A stretch of 61,851 bases of DNA from IMG/VR virus record IMGVR_UViG_3300048597_000294, positions 1 to 61,851 of that record; one strand, given 5' to 3'. Source of the DNA: a virus. Both the position numbers and the translations under genes were made by a program. The notes beneath the pieces were generated by a model. It searched no databases. It had not been told where the DNA came from and saw only the letters and a program-made list of their open reading frames with translations. This document shows positions 7,850 to 18,242 of the stretch, one piece after another (position 1 is the stretch's first letter; every line of letters begins with the position of its first letter).

Positions 7850-9870
7850 CCCAGCTCTGGCCCGCCACGGACTCCTTCGGGAGCGGCCCGACGTCGGCGC
7901 CGCCCTCGCCGCTCGCGTACTACGTGCGCCTCGTGCCCTGGTCCACCGACCCGGTGCACGCGAGTGGGGGCACGGGCTTCGGCTACTCGAGCACGGTGTT
8001 CGCCACGCGGGGCCAGCTCTACAACGGGTGGTTCGCGCAGCAGGGCCCCACGCCCGGTGCCTCGGTCGCGCCGGCAGCGTGCAACACGGGGTTCAGCGCG
8101 CTCACGACGCCGCGCCCGAGCGGCTTCCTGCTGCGATCGCAGAGCTTCGTGGACGTCACCGTCACCGCTTCCTACCAGGTGCAGTCCAGCGACCCCGCGT
8201 ACATCGTGGCGAACGGCGCGACCTTCATGGCGGGCGTGGGCGCGCGCGTGCGAGGCGGATCGACGCAGGGCTCCACGATCGACGACTGGCGTCTCCTTGG
8301 CGGCGACGGCTACTGGATGCTGGAGATCTGCGACACGGGCGGCGGCTTGGGTCGCAAGTTCGTGCTCGTGCGCGTGAACAGCGGCACGGTGACCCGGCTG
8401 GCGGAGTCGCCTGTCGGCGCGTCGACGTTCGACGCGGTCACGACGATCGCCGCCTCGACGCCGCGCCAGATCTCGATCCAGGTCGAGGACGAGAGCGGGG
8501 ACGTGCGCGTGATCGGTCGCTGGCGCCGCCACACCTCGAGCGCGGACGAGGTCGTGCTGAACGTCCTGGACTCCTCCGGATCCAAGCTGACCTCGACCGG
8601 ACGCGTGGGGGTGATGCTGGGCAGCGAGTACCAGCGCACGACTTCGCCCGTGCGCACCGTCGCGCCGTGCATGAACTGGTGGACGATCGACGATGGGACC
8701 GACGTGCTGTTCCGCGAGGAGTGGCAGCGGCTCGTCCCGACGCTGTGCCACCAGCGCGACCCGTCCTTCAGCTCGGGCAACCAGTCCGAGCGCGTGGGGC
8801 GGTCGCTCATGTCGGCCTGGTACGGCGACGCGCAGACCTTCGGGACGGCGGTGATCCCATCGCCCTCGTCCGACAACCTCACCTTCCTGCCGAACACGGA
8901 CCTATGGTCGTTCTCCCAGCGGCGTGCCGAGGACGCGCGGCGGCAGGATCGATCGATCGTCGGGCGCTTCGACTCCACCGGCCTGGCGAACGCGGCCGTG
9001 CGCGGGTTCGGGATCATCGTGCGCGCGACGCAGACCGGCACCTCGCCGACGTCGTGCTACTACACACGCGTCACCTACGACGACGTCACGACGGCGAGCC
9101 AGGTCGAGCTCCGCCGGGTGAGCGTCGATGGTGACAAGGTGATCGCGCGCAAGACCGGCCTGTCCCTCGGCCTGGACGCGGACATCCTGCACCGCGTGGT
9201 GATCTACACGCGCGCGCCCGACACCACGAACGGCCCGGCCGTGATCGTGGTGGAGCTGGGCGGCGTGGCCGTGGCCCTGGTGCCCGCGGCTGTGCCGGTG
9301 TCCGGAGTCAGCGTGTCGGCGACCGGTGTCGTGACCGACGCTTCCAGCAACCGCGTGCTGTCGGGGTGGGGGGAGGGCTTCCGCGTCTTCGCCGCCTCCG
9401 CGAACCCGCGTTCGATGATCCTCGACACGTGGTCTCAGGGCGTCGACGCAGGGCCTGACGAGGTCCTCCCGCGCGACCAGGAGACCATCAACGTCCTGCC
9501 CGAGTACTCCACGACCGTGGGCACGCTCACGCTGCCGACGGAGACGGACATCCGCGTCGTGCCCGCGGCGTCCACGATCCGCCACGACCTCGACTCCGAC
9601 CACGTCTACATGTCGGAGATGCACGCCGAGCGGCCGGCCTGGGAGGTCGCGATCGTGGGCATGACCGACGCGCAGAAGGCGACGATGCTGGATCTGATCG
9701 AGGACGCGCGCGGGGTGCAGGGCGCTGTGAACTGGACGGCACCTGGCGCCACGCCGCGCGCCGTCGTCGTGCACTTCGTCGAGGACTCGATCGAGATCGA
9801 GCAGGCCGGGTCGCCTGACCTGTGGTCCATGCGCTTCACCCTGCGGGAGCTGATCATCAATGCCCATTGA
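7846..9870 (+). CDS. Tail protein, lambda M-like C-terminus with large beta-rich N-terminal part (674 aa)
   Basis: Start chosen at the ATGA overlap. The last ~100 residues (MTDAQKATMLDLIEDARG, AVNWTAPG, then WSMRFTLREL) resemble the gpM minor tail protein that follows the tape measure in lambda. Ahead of it are two repeated beta-sandwich-like regions (about residues 90-270 and 330-540), each with a lectin/laminin-G look (for instance RQISIQVEDESGDVRVIGRW and DILHRVVIYTRA). Lambda gpM is only about 109 residues, so this protein is about six times longer and may display carbohydrate-binding domains on the tail tip. The domain call is by pattern only. Confidence 0.7.
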   Translation: MTQLWPATDSFGSGPTSAPPSPLAYYVRLVPWSTDPVHASGGTGFGYSSTVFATRGQLYNGWFAQQGPTPGASVAPAACNTGFSALTTPRPSGFLLRSQSFVDVTVTASYQVQSSDPAYIVANGATFMAGVGARVRGGSTQGSTIDDWRLLGGDGYWMLEICDTGGGLGRKFVLVRVNSGTVTRLAESPVGASTFDAVTTIAASTPRQISIQVEDESGDVRVIGRWRRHTSSADEVVLNVLDSSGSKLTSTGRVGVMLGSEYQRTTSPVRTVAPCMNWWTIDDGTDVLFREEWQRLVPTLCHQRDPSFSSGNQSERVGRSLMSAWYGDAQTFGTAVIPSPSSDNLTFLPNTDLWSFSQRRAEDARRQDRSIVGRFDSTGLANAAVRGFGIIVRATQTGTSPTSCYYTRVTYDDVTTASQVELRRVSVDGDKVIARKTGLSLGLDADILHRVVIYTRAPDTTNGPAVIVVELGGVAVALVPAAVPVSGVSVSATGVVTDASSNRVLSGWGEGFRVFAASANPRSMILDTWSQGVDAGPDEVLPRDQETINVLPEYSTTVGTLTLPTETDIRVVPAASTIRHDLDSDHVYMSEMHAERPAWEVAIVGMTDAQKATMLDLIEDARGVQGAVNWTAPGATPRAVVVHFVEDSIEIEQAGSPDLWSMRFTLRELIINAH

Positions 9871-10546
9871 TCTGTCCGACCTCTCGACCGCGCACGCGCG
9901 CCAGCTCCGCGACGAGCAGCCGTGGATCTGGCTATACGAGTTCGAGGTCGATACCGACCCGCCGACGCGGTACCGCATCACGAACTACACCTCGCGCGTG
10001 ACGTTCGGCACGTCGAGCCGCGGCGAGCCGCTCGTGTACTACCCGTTCCCCGTGGTGCACTCCGAGCTGCGCGAGACCCTCGACGGCGACCTGCCCACGT
10101 TCCAGATCCAGTGCGGCCACGCCTCGCTCGAGCTGGCGCAGGTCCTTGAGGACCACGACGGCCTGCGCGGCCGCGACGTGCGCGTCATGCTCGTGAACAG
10201 CGAGGAACTCGCCGCCGGCGTGCCCGCGTTGGAGGTGGTGGCCCAGGTGACCGGCTGCAAGGTGACGCACGAGCGCGTGGCCATGTCGATCGGCTCCAAG
10301 AACCTCGTCGACGCGATCATCCCGCCGACGCGCTACTCGCGCACGCACTGCGGACACGCCTACGGCGACGCGGGCTGCGGCTACGACCTCACGAACCCGA
10401 CGCTGCTCTCGGCCTTCACCTCGTGCTCTCACCAGCGCGACGACGCGAATGGGTGCGTGGCGCACGGGGACGCCGAGGTAGACGCCGGCCTGCCGCGCCT
10501 CCACCCGGGAAACTTCGGCGCGGATCCCTCGATCCCGCGCGCCTGA
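9860..10546 (+). CDS. Minor tail protein L
   Basis: This 228-residue protein matches the lambda L family in size and architecture: a beta-rich N-terminal part and a C-terminal part with four cysteines (C164, C173, C189 and C199) in an HCGH...GCGYD...SCSH...GCVAHG arrangement, ending with HPGNFGADPSIP. In lambda L the equivalent cysteines bind an iron-sulfur cluster, and the protein joins the tube to the tip. The gene overlaps the previous one by 11 bases and is followed by the K-like and I-J-like genes, the order seen in lambda. Confidence 0.88.
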   Translation: MPIDLSDLSTAHARQLRDEQPWIWLYEFEVDTDPPTRYRITNYTSRVTFGTSSRGEPLVYYPFPVVHSELRETLDGDLPTFQIQCGHASLELAQVLEDHDGLRGRDVRVMLVNSEELAAGVPALEVVAQVTGCKVTHERVAMSIGSKNLVDAIIPPTRYSRTHCGHAYGDAGCGYDLTNPTLLSAFTSCSHQRDDANGCVAHGDAEVDAGLPRLHPGNFGADPSIPRA

Positions 10547-10547
10547 C

Positions 10548-11006
10548 ATGCCGCGCAAGGACGTGATCGAGGTGCCCTACCTGGACCTCGTGCACCTGCC
10601 GTACAAGCGTGGCGGCACGACCATGGAGGGCCTGGACTGCCGCGGCGTCACGCTGATCGTGCTGCAGCGCATGGGTCGCACGGTGCCGCCCGGGGCGTTC
10701 CCCGCGACGCTCGACCAGATGCTGTCCGACTGCGGGTCGATCGCCGCACGCGCCGACGTCGAGGAGGTCGTCGACCCGCGCGCGCCCTGGGCCAAGCACT
10801 GGAAGCGCGTGCGCCTGGCGTCGGCCAACGTGGGTGACGTGGCCTTCTGCTACGACGGCGAGGAGGCGCACGTCGCGCCGCTGCTGTCCAAGCCCAAGCA
10901 CGGGCGGCCGTCCTACGTTCTCAGCGCGACCCGGGAACATGGCGTAGTGGTGGTGCCCACCGCGAAGCTCAAGAACCTGATCGGGTTCTACGCGCTGGTC
11001 CCCTGA
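10548..11006 (+). CDS. Tail tip peptidase, NlpC/P60 family (lambda K-like, no JAB domain)
   Basis: The 152 residues hold an NlpC/P60-type core: Cys31 in GLDCRGVT and His108 in GDVAFCYDGEEAHVAPLL. These cysteine peptidases cut peptide links in peptidoglycan, and in phage tails they help the tip pass the cell wall. Lambda K also has an N-terminal JAB domain, which is absent here. The gene lies between L and the I-J fusion, as K does in lambda. It is the only recognisable peptidoglycan hydrolase in the genome. Confidence 0.82.
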   Translation: MPRKDVIEVPYLDLVHLPYKRGGTTMEGLDCRGVTLIVLQRMGRTVPPGAFPATLDQMLSDCGSIAARADVEEVVDPRAPWAKHWKRVRLASANVGDVAFCYDGEEAHVAPLLSKPKHGRPSYVLSATREHGVVVVPTAKLKNLIGFYALVP

Positions 11007-14000
11007 TGATCTTCGTCCACGAAGTTCCGAACCCGTTCGAACCGACCTGTCGCACCACCGTGGTCGATCGAACGGCAGCGTCCGTCGCCGACCTCGTGCC
11101 GGCGAAGTGGCGCCAGACCCGCAGCGTCGCGCCGTACGTGAACGGGCGGGCCGCGAGGATGGACACGGCGGTCGGCGATGGGGATCACGTGACGTTCACG
11201 CTGCAGCCGCACGGAGCCGAGGCCGTGTTGCTGTTCTCGAAGGCCTTCGTCTACCTGTTCCTCGCCGTGGCGCTGAACTCGTTCCGGCCCAAGCTGCGCG
11301 CGGCGTCCGACCGCAACGAGGATCGATCGCAGCACTACGGCTTCGACGGCATCCAGTCGACGCGCACCGAGGGGCTGCCCGTTCCTCGGATCTACGGCCG
11401 CTTCCGATCAGGCGGCCAGATCGTCAACGAGTTCGTCGAGAGCAAGGGCTCTCTCGGGAGCTGGTACAACGTCATCATCGACTTCGGGTGGGGGCCGTAT
11501 CAGTCGATCGCGGGCATCACGACGAACACGCACCCGTCGAGCCCCCGTCGCACGCGTGCATCCAGCGCCAACGGCATCCCGGCCGGGCTGTTCATCAACG
11601 ACACGCCCGCGTCCCAGTTCGACGACGTCGAGCTGCACACGCGCCTGGGCACCAACGAGCAGGACTGGATCCCCGGCTTCGATCGCGACACGTTCACCAT
11701 CCCGATCCAGCGGGACCTGTCGGCGCCCGAGGGGACGACGACCAGCTTCGATCCGTTCATCTCGACGACCGCGCCGAGCACGGGCGAGGACTCGCTGTGG
11801 ACCACGTACGCCGAGGAGTACGACGTCACCGATCGGGAGATCGACGCGTTCACGATCAAGACGCGGTTCCCCGCCGGCCTGTACTCGATCAACACGTCCT
11901 CGAACTCGATCAACACCATGCCCTTCGCGCTGGCGGTGCGTTACCGCGAGCTCGACGGGTCCAACCTGCCGATCACGACGGGGGGCCTCGACGGGGACGG
12001 ATGGGTGCGCCCGCTGCCGACGCGCGTGCTGTACGCGGCCGAGCAGAGCGACATGCGGGTCGACTACACGTTCCCGACCTACGACCCGCAGACGTGGACG
12101 CGGCCGACGCTGAACGGACTCCTGCGCTGCTCGCCGGTCGATGGGGGCATTGTCTCCGCTGTCACCGGCTACCTGACCCGCTCGGCCGCCAACGTCGCAT
12201 CCGATGGCGTGCCCTCGGGATGGAGCGAGGCCAACGGCATCCGCGAGCTGACCGTCATGGGCTGGGTCGCGTTGCGTGCGAACGGCACGTTCCACGGCTA
12301 CAGCGCGGACGCGAACCAGGACCGACTGCAGACGGCGGCGCCGGTGTTCGCGTGGCTCAACGAGTCGACCCTGCGCGGCTTCGAGCTGCTGTTCCAGACG
12401 AAGACCTTCACCCTTTCGCCCGGCCAGACGCGCACGCGCATCACGCCGATCGCGCGCGTCGGGGACGGTGGAACGGTGCGGGAGTTCTATCCGCGCAACC
12501 CCGGCGGCGGCGCCGGCTCGACAGCGCAAGAGATCGGGGACGTCCCGATCCTCATCGGCCTGTCGCAGTTCGACAACCTCTCGACCGCGGGCTTCTACCA
12601 CGTCGGCTTCACCTACAAGCAGGATGTCGACGGCACGAACGATCGCCTGCGCATCTTCATCAACGGTGAGGTCGTGTTCGAGCTCGTGGGCCCGCTGACG
12701 ATCCGCCCGCCGCAAGTCGCGTCGCCCGCGGCGGTCTTCGTCGCGACCGACGGCCGCAACACGGGTGGCGAGGCGTTCACGCTGCGAGGCTGGCTGGCCG
12801 AGGTGTCGGTGCAGCCGACCGAGCTGAGCCAGGCCGAGATGGCGCGGCGCTACAACAACGGCGCGGGCCTGTACGAGCCGAACGACGCGTCCTCCTTCGC
12901 GACGTTCCACTTCGAGGAGAACTACCCCTCGGGCGTGCAGGGCAACGGCCAGACGATCCTGAACAGCGGCGCCGTGCTGGGCAGCCTCACGAGCATCTTC
13001 AACGGCGGCACCGCCTCGCACTTCTCCAGCGGCGTCCAGAAGGGCTTCATCGACCGCGAGGTCGCGACCAACACGCCCAAGCGCGCGAAGTACCGGATCC
13101 AGGTCATGCGCGCGACGCGCAACTACACCGGCTCCAACGGCTCGGACGACTGCCAGTGGGAAGCGCTCCTCACGCACGTGGAGCAGAAGTACCGCGCGCC
13201 CGGCCGCGTGCGCATGGGCCTGCGCGTGAAGGCCCAGGAGCAGCTCGCGGGCTCGCCGCCGAAGATCTCGGCTGTCATCGAGGGGGCACTCGTGCGCGTC
13301 TGGGACGGCGTCGACGCGAACGAGCCGTACATGCCGCTGGTCTTCTCGCGCAACCCGGCGTGGGTGGCCTACGACGTGTGCACGCACCCGCGCGGCGGGA
13401 TGGGCGCGCACGTGAGTCCGAAGGACCCCGACCTGGTGTCGCTGAAGGAGTGGGCGGACCGGAACGACGAGTGGGTCTACGACCTGCGGGGGAACCTCCT
13501 CGAGGTGGACGACTCGGACACGGCCAAGGCGATCAGCGACATCGGCTACACGAGCCTCGGCGGCCTGGTCAGCTCGTTCTTCGTGATCCTGCGCTCGGCC
13601 TACATCGGGAACATCCCCGACAACTACAAGGTCGGCGCGTTCGTTGGCTTCTCCGGCATCCCCACGCCCGACGACTCGGCGCAGATCCTGCTGGACATCA
13701 ACGAGGACAGCGTCGGTGGGTGGGAGATCGTGTCCGTCGACAACGGCTTGGTGAGCGGCACGCCACGCATCTATCTGCGCTACGACACGTTGACCTTGCC
13801 GGCGCTGCCGTGGACGCCCTCCGGCTCGCTCGTGTCCTCGGCATCGCCGCTTGCGATCACCGGCACGATGCGCGGGGTCGAGCGCCGCCACCGCTACGAC
13901 GGAGCCTTCGACGAGGCCGAGGGTGGGTGGGATGCGCTCATCTCGTTGTGCGACACGGCCGGGGCGGTGCCGCTGCGGAGCGGCCGGAAGATCTTCTTTC

Positions 14001-16054
14001 GCGTCGACGCGCCGCGGCTCCCCACGGACATGATCACGCCCGCGAACATCCTGCGCGACTCGTTCGAGTACGAGTTCACGGGCCCGGACGACAAGCCGAA
14101 CGCGTTGGACATCGAGATCCTCGACGAGGAGGCCAACTTCGAGCGCGCGACGGTCTCCGACGAGCACCCGAGCATCACGGGCAGCGTGTCACTCTCGGAG
14201 ATCCGGCGCAGCAGCGTCCGCCTCAAGGGCGTCACGCGGCGCAGCCAGGCGAAGCGCTGGGCGCGCGAGGCGCTGAACCAGAACTACCTCATCCGGCGAG
14301 CGGGCAAGCACGTCGCGAGCGCGGACGCGTTGCCGCACCGTCCCGGCGACGTGTTGCAGATCGCGCACGACATCATCCCGCGCGGCAATGGCGGGCGCGT
14401 CCTCGACGGCTCGACGTCATCCTCGATCCTGCTCGATCGCCCGATCACGCTCGCGGCCGCGACGACCTACAAGCTCGCCGTGCGCAGCGCGACCGCGGGC
14501 GTCGCTGCCGCGTTCGAGACGCGAACGGTGACGAACAGCGCGGGGACGTACGAAGGCCTCGAGGGCGAGGCGATCACGGTCTCCTCGGCGTTCTCCTTCA
14601 CGCCCGCCGCCGAGGACGTGTTCATCCTCTGCCAAGTGGGCAAGGAGCTGCGCGTCACCCTGCGCTCGATCGGTCTGACGCGCGACCTGCGGCGGGAGGA
14701 GACCTGGGTCGAAGCGCCCGAGGGGATCCACATCGAGGACGGCTCGGAGATCGACGACCTGCCCGCGTCGACGCTGTCGAGTTCCTCGAGCGCGATCACG
14801 TTCGGCGCTTCCTCGGACACGGGCCAGCTCCCCGACAACGTCGACATGCTGCCGCCCGCTGAGCGCGTGCTGCGGGACAACGCGGGCTCGTTCACGACCG
14901 GCGTGCAGCTCTCGTGGGTCGCCCCGACCTCGCGCGCCATCAGCGAGCAGATCGTGTGGGCGTCGCGCGAGCGTGGACCGTGGCGCGAGGTTGCGCGCGT
15001 GGGGCCGTCGGTCGCGACCACGTTCGTTCCGGTTCCGCGTGTGGAGCCTGGCGCGTCGCTGTCGTTCGCGATCCAGCCTGTGACGCGCAGCGGCGCGCGC
15101 CGCGAACCGGCCGACTGCGGCCCGCGCAGCCTGCGCCTCGTGGGCGTGGGGCCCGCCCCCTCCGCGCCGACGGGCTTGGCCGCGTCGATCGTCAGCGAGC
15201 GGGTCGTGTACTCGTGGGACGCGGTCTCCGACGACATCACCGCGATCGAGCTGCGCCGAGGTGGCTGGATCCTGGGCCAGCCCATCGCCACGGTGCCGCG
15301 CGGCTCCAACAGCTTCGGCCCGACCTCCGACTTCGTCTCCGTCCCCGCCGGCGAACCGGGCGCCCTCGTGGTCATGCGCACGCGCAACGGCGCCGGCGCG
15401 CTCTCTCCTCCCGTTGCGATCCGATTCGCCCCCTCGATCCTCGACTCGACGACGCTCGAAGACCTGGACGCGAGCGTGCTCGCGAGCCAGGAGTGGTCCG
15501 AGTTCGGCGACGGCTGGGTCGACGACTCGTTCCCCACGCAGAACGGAACCCTTCTCGACATGATCCGGCGCGACGACGGCGCGATCGAGTTCGACGGGTC
15601 CTCGCTGACCGGTTCGTACACGGCCGCGGCGCCGGACCTCGAGGTGGGTGGGCAGGCCGAGGCCCTGTACCTGTCGGCGACGGTCGAGGCGTACCAGGTG
15701 CACCCCATGACCTGGGACCAGGCTACGTGGACCTGGGCGGATCCCGCCGCGCAGCAGTTGTCGTGGGAGGGCCCGGTCAACGAGATCGGAGACGGCGCCG
15801 ACGAGCGCTGCACGCTGGCGATCGAGGTCCGCTTCCGCAACCGCGCGCGCGACTGGTCGGCGTGGACGCCATTCAAGCCGGGGCGCACGGTCGCGCTGGG
15901 GGTGCAGTTCCGCCTCGTCGCGACGCGACCTTCCGCGTCCTACCAAATCCGGGTGACCCGCTTCGCGACGGTATTGGTGCGCGAGCCCACGACGAAGTTC
16001 GATCGGGACGAGACCACCGTGTACCTCGAGAGGATGATCCATGGCAGCCGGTAG
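11006..16054 (+). CDS. Tail tip attachment protein, I-J fusion with a LamG-like insert (1682 aa)
   Basis: Residues 1-70 look like a ubiquitin-like beta-grasp domain (VVDRTAASVADLVPAKW, then GDGDHVTFTLQP), followed by a hydrophobic stretch (about 72-91), which together match tail assembly protein I. From residue 100 on the protein is a J-like central hub: IYGRFRSGG at the start, and the 'WDALISLCDTAGAVPLRSG' hub region near residues 970-990. Residues ~398-640 form an inserted laminin-G/concanavalin-like domain. Fibronectin-type segments lie near 1300-1480. J proteins bind the receptor and form the tip. The start overlaps the previous stop (TGATG). Confidence 0.88.
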   Translation: MIFVHEVPNPFEPTCRTTVVDRTAASVADLVPAKWRQTRSVAPYVNGRAARMDTAVGDGDHVTFTLQPHGAEAVLLFSKAFVYLFLAVALNSFRPKLRAASDRNEDRSQHYGFDGIQSTRTEGLPVPRIYGRFRSGGQIVNEFVESKGSLGSWYNVIIDFGWGPYQSIAGITTNTHPSSPRRTRASSANGIPAGLFINDTPASQFDDVELHTRLGTNEQDWIPGFDRDTFTIPIQRDLSAPEGTTTSFDPFISTTAPSTGEDSLWTTYAEEYDVTDREIDAFTIKTRFPAGLYSINTSSNSINTMPFALAVRYRELDGSNLPITTGGLDGDGWVRPLPTRVLYAAEQSDMRVDYTFPTYDPQTWTRPTLNGLLRCSPVDGGIVSAVTGYLTRSAANVASDGVPSGWSEANGIRELTVMGWVALRANGTFHGYSADANQDRLQTAAPVFAWLNESTLRGFELLFQTKTFTLSPGQTRTRITPIARVGDGGTVREFYPRNPGGGAGSTAQEIGDVPILIGLSQFDNLSTAGFYHVGFTYKQDVDGTNDRLRIFINGEVVFELVGPLTIRPPQVASPAAVFVATDGRNTGGEAFTLRGWLAEVSVQPTELSQAEMARRYNNGAGLYEPNDASSFATFHFEENYPSGVQGNGQTILNSGAVLGSLTSIFNGGTASHFSSGVQKGFIDREVATNTPKRAKYRIQVMRATRNYTGSNGSDDCQWEALLTHVEQKYRAPGRVRMGLRVKAQEQLAGSPPKISAVIEGALVRVWDGVDANEPYMPLVFSRNPAWVAYDVCTHPRGGMGAHVSPKDPDLVSLKEWADRNDEWVYDLRGNLLEVDDSDTAKAISDIGYTSLGGLVSSFFVILRSAYIGNIPDNYKVGAFVGFSGIPTPDDSAQILLDINEDSVGGWEIVSVDNGLVSGTPRIYLRYDTLTLPALPWTPSGSLVSSASPLAITGTMRGVERRHRYDGAFDEAEGGWDALISLCDTAGAVPLRSGRKIFFRVDAPRLPTDMITPANILRDSFEYEFTGPDDKPNALDIEILDEEANFERATVSDEHPSITGSVSLSEIRRSSVRLKGVTRRSQAKRWAREALNQNYLIRRAGKHVASADALPHRPGDVLQIAHDIIPRGNGGRVLDGSTSSSILLDRPITLAAATTYKLAVRSATAGVAAAFETRTVTNSAGTYEGLEGEAITVSSAFSFTPAAEDVFILCQVGKELRVTLRSIGLTRDLRREETWVEAPEGIHIEDGSEIDDLPASTLSSSSSAITFGASSDTGQLPDNVDMLPPAERVLRDNAGSFTTGVQLSWVAPTSRAISEQIVWASRERGPWREVARVGPSVATTFVPVPRVEPGASLSFAIQPVTRSGARREPADCGPRSLRLVGVGPAPSAPTGLAASIVSERVVYSWDAVSDDITAIELRRGGWILGQPIATVPRGSNSFGPTSDFVSVPAGEPGALVVMRTRNGAGALSPPVAIRFAPSILDSTTLEDLDASVLASQEWSEFGDGWVDDSFPTQNGTLLDMIRRDDGAIEFDGSSLTGSYTAAAPDLEVGGQAEALYLSATVEAYQVHPMTWDQATWTWADPAAQQLSWEGPVNEIGDGADERCTLAIEVRFRNRARDWSAWTPFKPGRTVALGVQFRLVATRPSASYQIRVTRFATVLVREPTTKFDRDETTVYLERMIHGSR

Positions 16055-16451
16055 AATCACACCCATCTTCCCCAGCAACGGCTCCCTCGGAGAGGACGGC
16101 CGCCGCGTTCTGATCGGCTGGGACGACTTCGACGACGCGCCGGTGCTGCACGAGTCCAGCGACGAGACGTCGACGGATCCGGCGTTCGCGGAGATGCCCT
16201 GGCGGTTCGTCGACTACATCACGATCGACGCGCACTGCCGCCACACGGCGCCGGTCACGTTGACCATCTCGATGGGGGAGGCCGGCGCGAGCGCGGCGAA
16301 CATCGTCGTGGAGATCGCGCCCAACCAGCCGCCGATCACGATCGTGAACGCGATGCCGCTGGGCGGAGGGGCCGACCTGCGCATCATCGCGAGCGTGATC
16401 GACGTCGTGTCGTGCGGGCTTCGCCTCGAGCGGTCGCAGGTCGCGGCCTGA
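16041..16451 (+). CDS. Beta-rich tail tip or fibre-associated protein (136 aa)
   Basis: This gene overlaps the end of the tip gene by 14 bases. The protein is mostly short beta strands with a central AEMPWRFVDYITIDAH segment and resembles small structural proteins that follow J in siphophages. No specific family is recognised. Its position between the hub and the fibre suggests a linker or a decoration of the tip. Confidence 0.65.
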   Translation: MAAGRITPIFPSNGSLGEDGRRVLIGWDDFDDAPVLHESSDETSTDPAFAEMPWRFVDYITIDAHCRHTAPVTLTISMGEAGASAANIVVEIAPNQPPITIVNAMPLGGGADLRIIASVIDVVSCGLRLERSQVAA

Positions 16452-16457
16452 TCGCGG

Positions 16458-18233
16458 ATGCGCGCATGGCGGACACTGGCCGATCTTGGGCGCGTGCTTC
16501 GGCTCGTACCCAAGGCCTCCGGCGCGAACACCGGGGTCGTGGTCACGGAGACCGCGGCTCCGAACGGTCCGTCCATCGCGCCGTTCTGCTCGGACTCGTC
16601 CGTCGCGAACCTGAACCTCGAACTGTCCGGCTTGGGCACGGGCATCGTGCGCGCGAACGGCTCGGCCGTCGTCACGAACGCGACATTCCCCGCGCACGCC
16701 ACGCGCCACAAGCACGGCGGCTCGGACGAGGTCGCGACCGAAACGCCGGCCGCGTACGCGATTCCCAAGGCGGGCAGCGCGGGCACGCTCGCCGCCGGCT
16801 GGCTCCCGGCCTACGACGTGACCAACACGGCGGACCCGCAAGTCGAGATCGTGTCCAGCGACGGCACGTGCAGCGACGTGGCCTTGACGCACATCATCGT
16901 GCTCATCGATGCGTCGCGGAACGACGTTGCCTTCGTGCTGCCCGACACGGGCGCGAACACCGGCCGCATCGTGCACGTCGTCTACTATCTCGACGACCCG
17001 GCGTACGTCGCGACGATCGGGTCGCCTGAGAACATCAACGGCGCACCGAGTGTTCCGCTGACGTACCTGGGCCAGGTGCGCTCGTTCACCTCTGACGGGT
17101 CCACCTGGTACGAGCTCACCGAGGACGCTCTGCAAGCCGCGACGGCCTACCGTGTTCCTCGGGCGGGATCGTCGGGAGCACTGCACATCGGCTGGATTCC
17201 GACCGGGAGCTCGGGATCGACCGTCTGCGTGGGCAACGACTCGCGCCTCTCGGACTCGCGCGCGCCGTCGGGCAGCGCTGGTGGCGCACTGGCCGGCACG
17301 TACCCCAACCCCACGCTCTCGAACGCCAACCTCAACGCCATCGGCGGATTGACCAGTGCGGCGAACAAGGGGCTGCAGTTCACGGGCAGCGGCACCGCCG
17401 CAACCTTCGACCTCACGGCGTTCGCCCTGACATTCCTCGACGACGCGACGGCCTCTGACGTGCGCACGACGCTCGGACTCGTCATCGGGACGAACGTCCA
17501 AGCCTACGACGCCGAGCTGGCCGCTATCGCGGGACTCACCTCTGCCGCCGACAAGGCGCCGTACTTCACCGGCTCGGGCACGGCCGCGACGATGACGGTG
17601 ACCTCGTTCGCGCGCTCAATCCTCGACGACGCGGACGCGGCCACGGCGAAGCAAACGCTGCTGATCGGCTCGGCCGACGACGACTTCTATTCGGCGGTCA
17701 CGACGCAGTACACGTCATGGTACGTGGCCAACGCGCGCACAGGCGTCGCCTTGGGCACCTTCCCGATGACGGCCAACAGTCTGTACGCGGTTCCGTTCCG
17801 GGCACCTCGGCGCGGCGGCACGATCTCGGACCTGCGCCTGCGTGTGACGACTGGCGTCGCGGCCACGAACATCCGCGTGGGGATCTACACGAACAAGAGC
17901 GAGACGAACCCCTACCCCGACGCCAAGGTCCAGGACATCGGTGCGGGATCCTCGGCCACGAGCTCGACGTCGATCTCGACCTCGCCGAACCAAGCGCTCA
18001 CGCCGGGTGCGCTCTACTGGCTCGTGTGCGTGTCGGACGGCGCCCCCACGATCCGGGCTGGCTCGACGAACGCGGCCGGCATCACGCTCGGCTTCACAAA
18101 CGAAACGGCCACGGCTCCCAACACCAACCTGTGGGGGGCGCACACCTACGGCGCCCTCCCGAGCACGTTCCCCGCGAGTTGCACCGTGGCCACGGGCACG
18201 TTCCCGGCGTTCTTCCTGAAGTTCAGCGCCTGA
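16458..18233 (+). CDS. Tail fibre protein (591 aa)
   Basis: The protein contains an [13 protein letters not shown] segment, a signature of phage tail fibre shafts, and at least two related repeat units (near residues 285-345 and 350-400) of the form '[20 protein letters not shown]' followed by '[15 protein letters not shown]', common in trimeric fibres. A C-terminal globular region of about 160 residues, rich in Ser/Thr, probably carries the receptor-binding surface. The gene follows the tip protein and ends ten bases before regulatory motif copy 2. Confidence 0.85.
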   Translation: MRAWRTLADLGRVLRLVPKASGANTGVVVTETAAPNGPSIAPFCSDSSVANLNLELSGLGTGIVRANGSAVVTNATFPAHATRHKHGGSDEVATETPAAYAIPKAGSAGTLAAGWLPAYDVTNTADPQVEIVSSDGTCSDVALTHIIVLIDASRNDVAFVLPDTGANTGRIVHVVYYLDDPAYVATIGSPENINGAPSVPLTYLGQVRSFTSDGSTWYELTEDALQAATAYRVPRAGSSGALHIGWIPTGSSGSTVCVGNDSRLSDSRAPSGSAGGALAGTYPNPTLSNANLNAIGGLTSAANKGLQFTGSGTAATFDLTAFALTFLDDATASDVRTTLGLVIGTNVQAYDAELAAIAGLTSAADKAPYFTGSGTAATMTVTSFARSILDDADAATAKQTLLIGSADDDFYSAVTTQYTSWYVANARTGVALGTFPMTANSLYAVPFRAPRRGGTISDLRLRVTTGVAATNIRVGIYTNKSETNPYPDAKVQDIGAGSSATSSTSISTSPNQALTPGALYWLVCVSDGAPTIRAGSTNAAGITLGFTNETATAPNTNLWGAHTYGALPSTFPASCTVATGTFPAFFLKFSA

Positions 18234-18242
18234 CCCGGGTCT

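Noticed and set aside
5487-7868. A 793-codon minus-strand frame
   Set aside because: It is antisense to the tape measure gene, and its composition (Arg, His, Glu, low complexity) is that of a shadow frame.
11408-14167. A 919-codon open frame on the minus strand
   Set aside because: It lies opposite the tail tip gene in a GC-rich sequence where antisense frames stay open by codon bias. Its translation is Arg/Gly-rich with no domain.
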